NCBI GenBank assembly: GCA_009665115.1
Contig: WJXE01000050.1
Span: forward strand, 1-9,958
Direction: 5' to 3'
From: Nitrosopumilales archaeon
Lineage (GTDB): Archaea > Thermoproteota > Nitrososphaeria > Nitrososphaerales > Nitrososphaeraceae
DNA: 9,958 nt
The notes under the pieces: generated by a model
Databases searched by the model: none
The model's input: the letters and a program-made list of their open reading frames with translations, nothing else
What the model was told of the DNA's origin: nothing
Translations under genes and position numbers: made by a program
Shown here: piece by piece, positions 6,579-9,958 of the stretch
How positions within the stretch are numbered: the stretch's first letter is position 1
Layout: each line of letters starts with the position of its first letter

Positions 6579-6770
6579 ATGACTAGCGAGGATCAAGAAG
6601 AAGAAAGTCAATCTGGCTCTGATACCCTTCTAACACTGTCAAACATTCAATATCTCGTAGAAGGACTGGATTCGTTACTACAAACCAATCTCGATGGATA
6701 TAAACGGGCAAAAGTTATCAAGTTAAGAGACGAACTGTCAGCTTATATTGGCAATATGTTTAGTGACTAG
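6579..6770 (+). CDS. Small acidic protein of unknown function
   Basis: The 63-residue product starts with an acidic, disordered-looking MTSEDQEEESQSGSD. The rest is a helical part, LTLSNIQYLVEGLDSLL followed by GYKRAKVIKLRDELSAYIG, with regular leucine/isoleucine spacing that suggests two amphipathic helices in a hairpin. I do not recognise the family. The composition is that of a real soluble protein, and the gene follows the preceding one on the same strand by 73 bases. There is no Shine-Dalgarno sequence at a usable distance, and a weak TTTACAAA about 20 bases before the ATG might serve as promoter. Helix-hairpin proteins of this size can be regulators or binding partners, but nothing here decides that. 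Confidence 0.65.
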   Translation: MTSEDQEEESQSGSDTLLTLSNIQYLVEGLDSLLQTNLDGYKRAKVIKLRDELSAYIGNMFSD

Positions 6771-7219
6771 TAGTAGAACATTACGTTCGATCCTCAATTC
6801 GACAAATTATATACAGCATTAATGAGGACTTCATTTCGTTAAGTCTGATGATCTTGCTGTTGTCTTACTAAAAGATGCTTCAGCATGAGGTTTGTACAAA
6901 AACTAATACCTGAACTAACTCTACCTCTTACAACAGCCCCCTAAAAAATATTAATCCATGTTGGAATAGTAACACAGAGTTTGCAAAGATTAAAAGTCTC
7001 CAGCTGTCGCAACGAAGCATCAGTTTATTCGTTATTGTTTGTTTAAGTGTAGCAATTGAATTTAGTCGTAAATCAAGAATGTATATCTAAAATAAATCAC
7101 ATTTTTTAGATATTGGAAATTAGTTTTTGGTGAAAAATATTTTGATAATAAGATCTACATTATGGTTTAGATTCTAGCATGAGTAGCACTTTTGATGTAT
7201 GATCCTCTTTCGCAATATT
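6771..7219. other. Spacer between convergent genes, mostly featureless
   Basis: No gene of normal size fits. A plus-strand frame at 6826-6888 reads GLHFVKSDDLAVVLLKDASA, which looks like protein but has no start and only 20 codons; it may be a remnant. The stretch 7100-7150 is very AT-rich with short T-runs and the palindrome AAAATATTTT (7134-7143), possibly acting in transcription termination of the minus-strand gene to the right. No RNA gene is evident. Confidence 0.45.
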
Positions 7220-8132
7220 TTAGTCCGTTGTAGTCGAAAAATATGGAAATATAATATTTGAAACATTCGCAACTTTAGATATCGCTCCAACATTTGATAG
7301 TGTGGTCATTGTCTCTTTCAGAACTTTTTTGGATATTTTTCCGCCTGTCGAATATTTGACTGACTTCATAAATCTCTGGCACGCATCTTCAGATGGTTTA
7401 TAAATTTTCTTCATGATGCCCAAAGAATAGTCTACTTCAGAGTGAAAAATCTTGGCTGCTCCGTGTATTGAGTCAAGAACAGATTTTATTTGATTGGAAG
7501 ACATTTCTATAAAATCTGTTGTAGCAGCTACCATGAAGCACGGCCAAGATGGATGAACTTCACCTATCGCTCTGAGGATACCGCTATCAAGGAGAAAACT
7601 TATAGATGGCGATTCCCAAATGAAGCAATCTATAATACCCTTTCTAATAGCGTTGACTAGTGAGTTTAAATCACCCACTGGCTCAATTCTTATATTATTT
7701 CCCTGCTCTTCGTTCTGATTAACTAGCCAACCTTGGTCTTTTGCCAATAAAACGGTGTTAATATGAGATCCTCCACCAAATCTCGTTATTCCAAAGGTCT
7801 TTCCTTTTAGATCAATAATGCTTTGGAATTGTGGATCATATTTTATAAAGACAACCCATCTCATTTGACTCTACGAATGGTCCGACAATTCTAAAATTGG
7901 ATCCATTTGAGATAGATGCTACAAATCCGTCTGTCAATCCTATTCCGATCTCGGAGTTACCCTCTGATAGTGCCTTGGCCAATTCACCAGTTCCACCTGC
8001 AAATTCCTTTATGTTAACATGATTTAGAGCATATTTTGTGAGCAAACCTCTATCGATTATGATATGTGATGGTGCAAAATGAATATCTTGGACCATTCCC
8101 AATGCTAGATTCTTTTTCATATCGTCTTGCAT
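7220..8132 (-). pseudogene. Ca3427/THI5-like solute-binding-fold protein, split by a frameshift
   Basis: Two overlapping minus-strand frames together make one type-2 periplasmic-binding-fold protein of about 300 residues. The first (8132-7836, 98 codons) has DIHFAPSHIIIDRGL, EFAGGTGELAKALSEG and IGIGLTDGFVASI. The second (7864-7220, 214 codons) has DLKGKTFGITRFGGGSHI, DCFIWESPS, IGEVHPSWPCFMVAATT and a helical C-terminus. These blocks match the PBP2 subgroup typified by Candida Ca3427, related to NMT1/THI5 and SsuA/TauA binding proteins. The frame changes within 7855-7868, where FRIVGPFVES should run into MRWVVFIKYD; one extra base explains it. There is no signal peptide, so the ancestor was cytosolic, as in that subgroup, and no ABC permease or ATPase lies nearby. 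The start may be ATG 8132 or ATG 8120 (MKKNLALG), the latter fitting homologues better. Ligand unknown. Confidence 0.85.
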
Positions 8133-8329
8133 TGATGAGTAATGCTGATAATCTTTTCGAAGTTGAAGACAACGGTACCTTCAATGCTGTAATTATTCGC
8201 ATGAAGACTTTACGGACAAAGTCACCTCCAATACGCTGACCAACCTACATTTCAATTTGCTACTCTATAATGGAATGAACAGAAATGATCACTGCTTGTT
8301 AAGAATATGCTCTAGTCTGAGATAAACTT

Positions 8330-9367
8330 CTAGAATTTCAGAGTCAAAGCATTTTGATAGACTTGGAAGGTTCCGGGAAGAACGCCTATCGGTTCGCCAT
8401 CAACAGTAACTGTGATGTCTCTCTCTTTTGATTTTATAGAGACCTTCTTAGCCTGCATATATAAAATGTCATCCTCATGCTTGTAATCAGCATCGCCTTT
8501 CATACTGACAAATTCGTCTAACATTTTGAAGCTTCCCGAATTCTTAAGAATAGTTATGTCGAGCAAGCCGTCTGAAATGCTTGCCTGCGGTGCTGTTTGA
8601 AATCCTCCTCCCAGATATCTGCCATTCGCCACTACACCCATTGTCATCTTCGTAAGTATATTTTGACGTCCATCATCTACAGAAAAATTACATAGGTTAC
8701 TCTCATATGTGGGAAGTGTAGCAATGATACTTGAAATTGTAGAAACTAGGCGGCTCTTAATCTTGTCCCTAATCTTCTTTGATCTATAGATAATTTCTGC
8801 GCCAACCCCCATCTCTGCAGCATTAAGGAAAATTCGTGCTGTAACCTCTTTTGAATGATCATTTGAATGTGTTGATACAGACGCTGCTGTTGCTGTTACT
8901 GCTGCAATGACATCGATTTTTTGCGGTTTGCCATTTACAAATCTTTGGCAACATTCTACAATTCCCTCAGGCAAATCTAAAGATTTGGCTAGTACATTTC
9001 TTGTTCCACTTGGAACTAGAGCCATCACTGCCTCTGGGTTTATCGGTTTCAAGATAGGCGATGCAGGTGTAGTTTGGTCATTACCACTACTATTTCCTAA
9101 TGATATTTCTTCGAAGAAGCCGTTTGCAACCTCATTTATAGTTCCATCGCCTCCTAATGCAACAATTTTATTAAATTTCTTTCTTAGAAAATTCCTTGTC
9201 AGAGTGGTTCCATCACCAGATTTTTGACTAAATGCAACCTCGGGATTTTCACCAAAAATTTCCTTGATTTGATCATAGAGAGTTTCCCAGTTCTTTCCAG
9301 TCAATCCACTACAGGAGTTTGGATTCACTATTAACACCGTTTCAGTACTTTTCTGTTCTTGTTTCAT
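8330..9367 (-). CDS. YegS/LCB5-type diacylglycerol (lipid) kinase
   Basis: This 345-residue protein is a DAGK catalytic-domain lipid kinase that transfers phosphate from ATP to a lipid hydroxyl. The N-terminal nucleotide domain shows VLIVNPNSCSG (11-21), the signature LGGDGTINEVANG (71-83) and PSGTRNVLAKSL (119-130). The C-terminal beta-sandwich domain shows NAAEMGVGAEI (182-192), VVANGRYLGGGFQTAP (245-260), the SDGLLDI block with catalytic-type D266 (265-271) and VDGEPIG (322-328). Size and order match the YegS/DgkB family. Two polar, Ser/Thr/Ala-rich inserts (91-110 and 156-174) are probably surface loops, and the DNA of the second is a short GCT/GTT-like repeat. No membrane segment is present, so it would act at the membrane surface. 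In archaea the lipid is likely an isoprenoid glycerol or related alcohol, but this is inferred. No neighbour clarifies the pathway. Confidence 0.95.
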   Translation of the reverse strand: MKQEQKSTETVLIVNPNSCSGLTGKNWETLYDQIKEIFGENPEVAFSQKSGDGTTLTRNFLRKKFNKIVALGGDGTINEVANGFFEEISLGNSSGNDQTTPASPILKPINPEAVMALVPSGTRNVLAKSLDLPEGIVECCQRFVNGKPQKIDVIAAVTATAASVSTHSNDHSKEVTARIFLNAAEMGVGAEIIYRSKKIRDKIKSRLVSTISSIIATLPTYESNLCNFSVDDGRQNILTKMTMGVVANGRYLGGGFQTAPQASISDGLLDITILKNSGSFKMLDEFVSMKGDADYKHEDDILYMQAKKVSIKSKERDITVTVDGEPIGVLPGTFQVYQNALTLKF

Positions 9368-9465
9368 GTGGATATCATATCACATCTTATTGTACCCAAC
9401 GGTTTATTGGTTGTTCTTCTTTCTTATGTCCTTATTCTGTACATTGCAGAACACTATAATGGATC

Positions 9466-9500
9466 ACAGAAAGAAAAAGGTGGCGCTTTAAGTTAAAGCG
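9466..9500 (-). terminator. Palindrome plus T-run at the end of the 47-residue gene
   Basis: CGCTTTAAGTTAAAGCG (9484-9500) is a perfect inverted repeat with 8-base arms and a one-base centre, and it includes the stop codon. On the minus strand it is followed by CTTTTTCTTTC. A T-rich tract is the usual archaeal termination signal, and it would separate this gene from the lipid kinase. With so short a loop the palindrome may instead act as a DNA binding site. Confidence 0.5.
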
Positions 9501-9631
9501 TCTCTTGCTTTTACCTTAGCTTTGTTGAGGTTTTCAGAGCTAGGCTTGCCTTCCGCATGATCTTCTTCAGTCTTCAATTTCGCCTCAGCATCCTGGCTCG
9601 CATTCTTCAGTTTTTTTGCAATATCTGTCAT
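9488..9631 (-). CDS. 47-residue charged helical protein
   Basis: ATG at 9631 to TAA at 9490-9488 encodes MTDIAKKLKNASQDAEAKLK and then TEEDHAEGK, ending KARDALT. The product is hydrophilic, alternately acidic and basic, free of Cys and Trp, and mostly helical. This composition resembles CsbD-like or other small stress-related hydrophilic proteins, but the length is shorter and I would not assign it. From memory similar proteins exist in ammonia-oxidising archaea. The gene stands alone, 120 bases upstream of the lipid kinase on the same strand, and ends in a palindrome that looks like its own terminator. The upstream sequence has an AT-rich element (TATTAAAC) about 30 bases before the ATG and no ribosome binding site, consistent with leaderless expression. 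Confidence 0.7.
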   Translation of the reverse strand: MTDIAKKLKNASQDAEAKLKTEEDHAEGKPSSENLNKAKVKARDALT

Positions 9632-9656
9632 ACAAGTTGTATATAGCCTACATAGT

Positions 9657-9783
9657 TTAATACACTTTCAGAAAGGTCGGCGGTCGTGCTGGAAATACCA
9701 ACGACCCATTCGCTAAATATCTGCTATCTTTCATAAACCACGGACGCTTGTCTATATTACGGTGCTGCGAGTAACGATGAGGA
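9657..9783 (-). pseudogene. Coding-like remnant, repeat copy 2 inside
   Basis: A minus-strand frame without a usable start codon ends at TAA 9659-9657. It reads NIDKRPWFMKDSRYLANG and then SLVFPARPPTFLKVY. This looks strongly like real protein sequence, but I cannot assign it. The frame is open for about 50 codons back to a TAA. The DNA of the PWF segment matches the repeat at 5354-5378. It is probably the 3' end of a lost gene, perhaps of a formerly mobile or multi-copy element. Confidence 0.4.
9723..9748 (+). repeat. Degenerate repeat, copy 2
   Basis: This stretch reads GCTATCTTTCATAAACCACG and then GACGCT, the partner of 5354-5378 in the same orientation. The similarity fades on both sides. 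Confidence 0.35.
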
Positions 9784-9914
9784 AAACAAACAATCTTTAT
9801 TTTTTTAGGTTAGGACAAGGAGATGTAGTATCAATATTCAAGGAGAGAGGCAATTCTAGAAGAAAAATCGCCTATACTTGTGACGTCGATTCATACTTCG
9901 AGATTAGAATCTAG
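9777..9914 (+). CDS. Possible 45-residue protein
   Basis: ATG 9777 to TAG 9914 encodes a basic peptide containing LYFFRLGQGDVVSIF and ending TCDVDSYFEIRI. The composition is plausible and CTATATTA lies about 20-25 bases before the ATG as a possible TATA box. I do not recognise it. It partly overlaps, on the opposite strand, the upstream end of the remnant at 9657-9783, so it may be a chance frame. The last 44 bases of the window show nothing. Confidence 0.3.
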   Translation: MRKTNNLYFFRLGQGDVVSIFKERGNSRRKIAYTCDVDSYFEIRI

Positions 9915-9958
9915 TCTAATGGAAAGTCGTGACGATGATCGCCGGGTCACCCTAAGAT

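Noticed and set aside
7836..8132. 98-codon frame as an independent small gene
   Set aside because: Its sequence is the N-terminal lobe of the binding-fold protein and runs directly into the next frame, so it was merged with 7220-7864.
8880..8905. GCTGCTGTTGCTGTTACTGC-like run as a microsatellite
   Set aside because: It encodes an Ala/Thr/Val-rich surface loop inside the kinase and is imperfect, so a coding low-complexity loop explains it.
8907..9227. 106-codon plus-strand frame
   Set aside because: It is the antisense shadow of the strongly supported lipid kinase gene.

Overview
The window looks like an accessory, gene-poor stretch of an archaeal chromosome, most likely from the Nitrososphaeria (Thaumarchaeota; the Nitrososphaera/Nitrosocosmicus side is my best guess). 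The reasons are the AT-rich DNA, TATA-like boxes about 25 bases before ATG codons with no ribosome binding site (leaderless style), a four-cysteine family 4 uracil-DNA glycosylase, and several tiny proteins that resemble ones I associate with that group. The assignment is inference and no marker gene settles it. Only about half of the window is intact coding sequence; much of the rest is decayed genes and spacer.

Layout. Bases 1-930 hold, on the minus strand, the first codons of a possible gene leaving the left edge, an intact small cupin, a small cysteine-containing ORF broken by one in-frame TAG, and a second cupin that keeps only its first half. Bases 1133-1543 carry, on the plus strand, the wreck of a GC-rich aldo/keto reductase, probably acquired from elsewhere. 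Bases 1544-2036 show nothing convincing. A plus-strand membrane-anchored protein of unknown function (2058-2636) faces a minus-strand uracil-DNA glycosylase (3029-3664) across a spacer with two perfect palindromes. Bases 4071-4357 look like a small broken gene behind an unusually strong Shine-Dalgarno sequence. A minus-strand YgjP/SprT-like zinc hydrolase (4479-5225) is followed by three small plus-strand genes of unknown function (5655-6770). After a 450-base spacer come two minus-strand genes: a cytosolic periplasmic-binding-fold protein of the Ca3427/THI5-like type split by a frameshift (7220-8132), and a YegS-type diacylglycerol/lipid kinase (8330-9367). A 47-residue charged protein with a palindromic terminator (9488-9631) and a coding-like remnant close the window.

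Functionally this is not one pathway. The recognisable genes are stand-alone housekeeping or accessory functions (base-excision repair, zinc hydrolase, lipid kinase, cupin), each with its own spacing and apparently its own promoter. The main theme is gene decay: at least four loci (439-627, 655-921, 1133-1543, 7220-8132) and probably a fifth (4071-4357) show in-frame stops, frameshifts or loss of half a domain. Substitutions to stop codons in two of them argue against sequencing error alone. I see no CRISPR array, rRNA, tRNA, complete insertion sequence or defence cluster.
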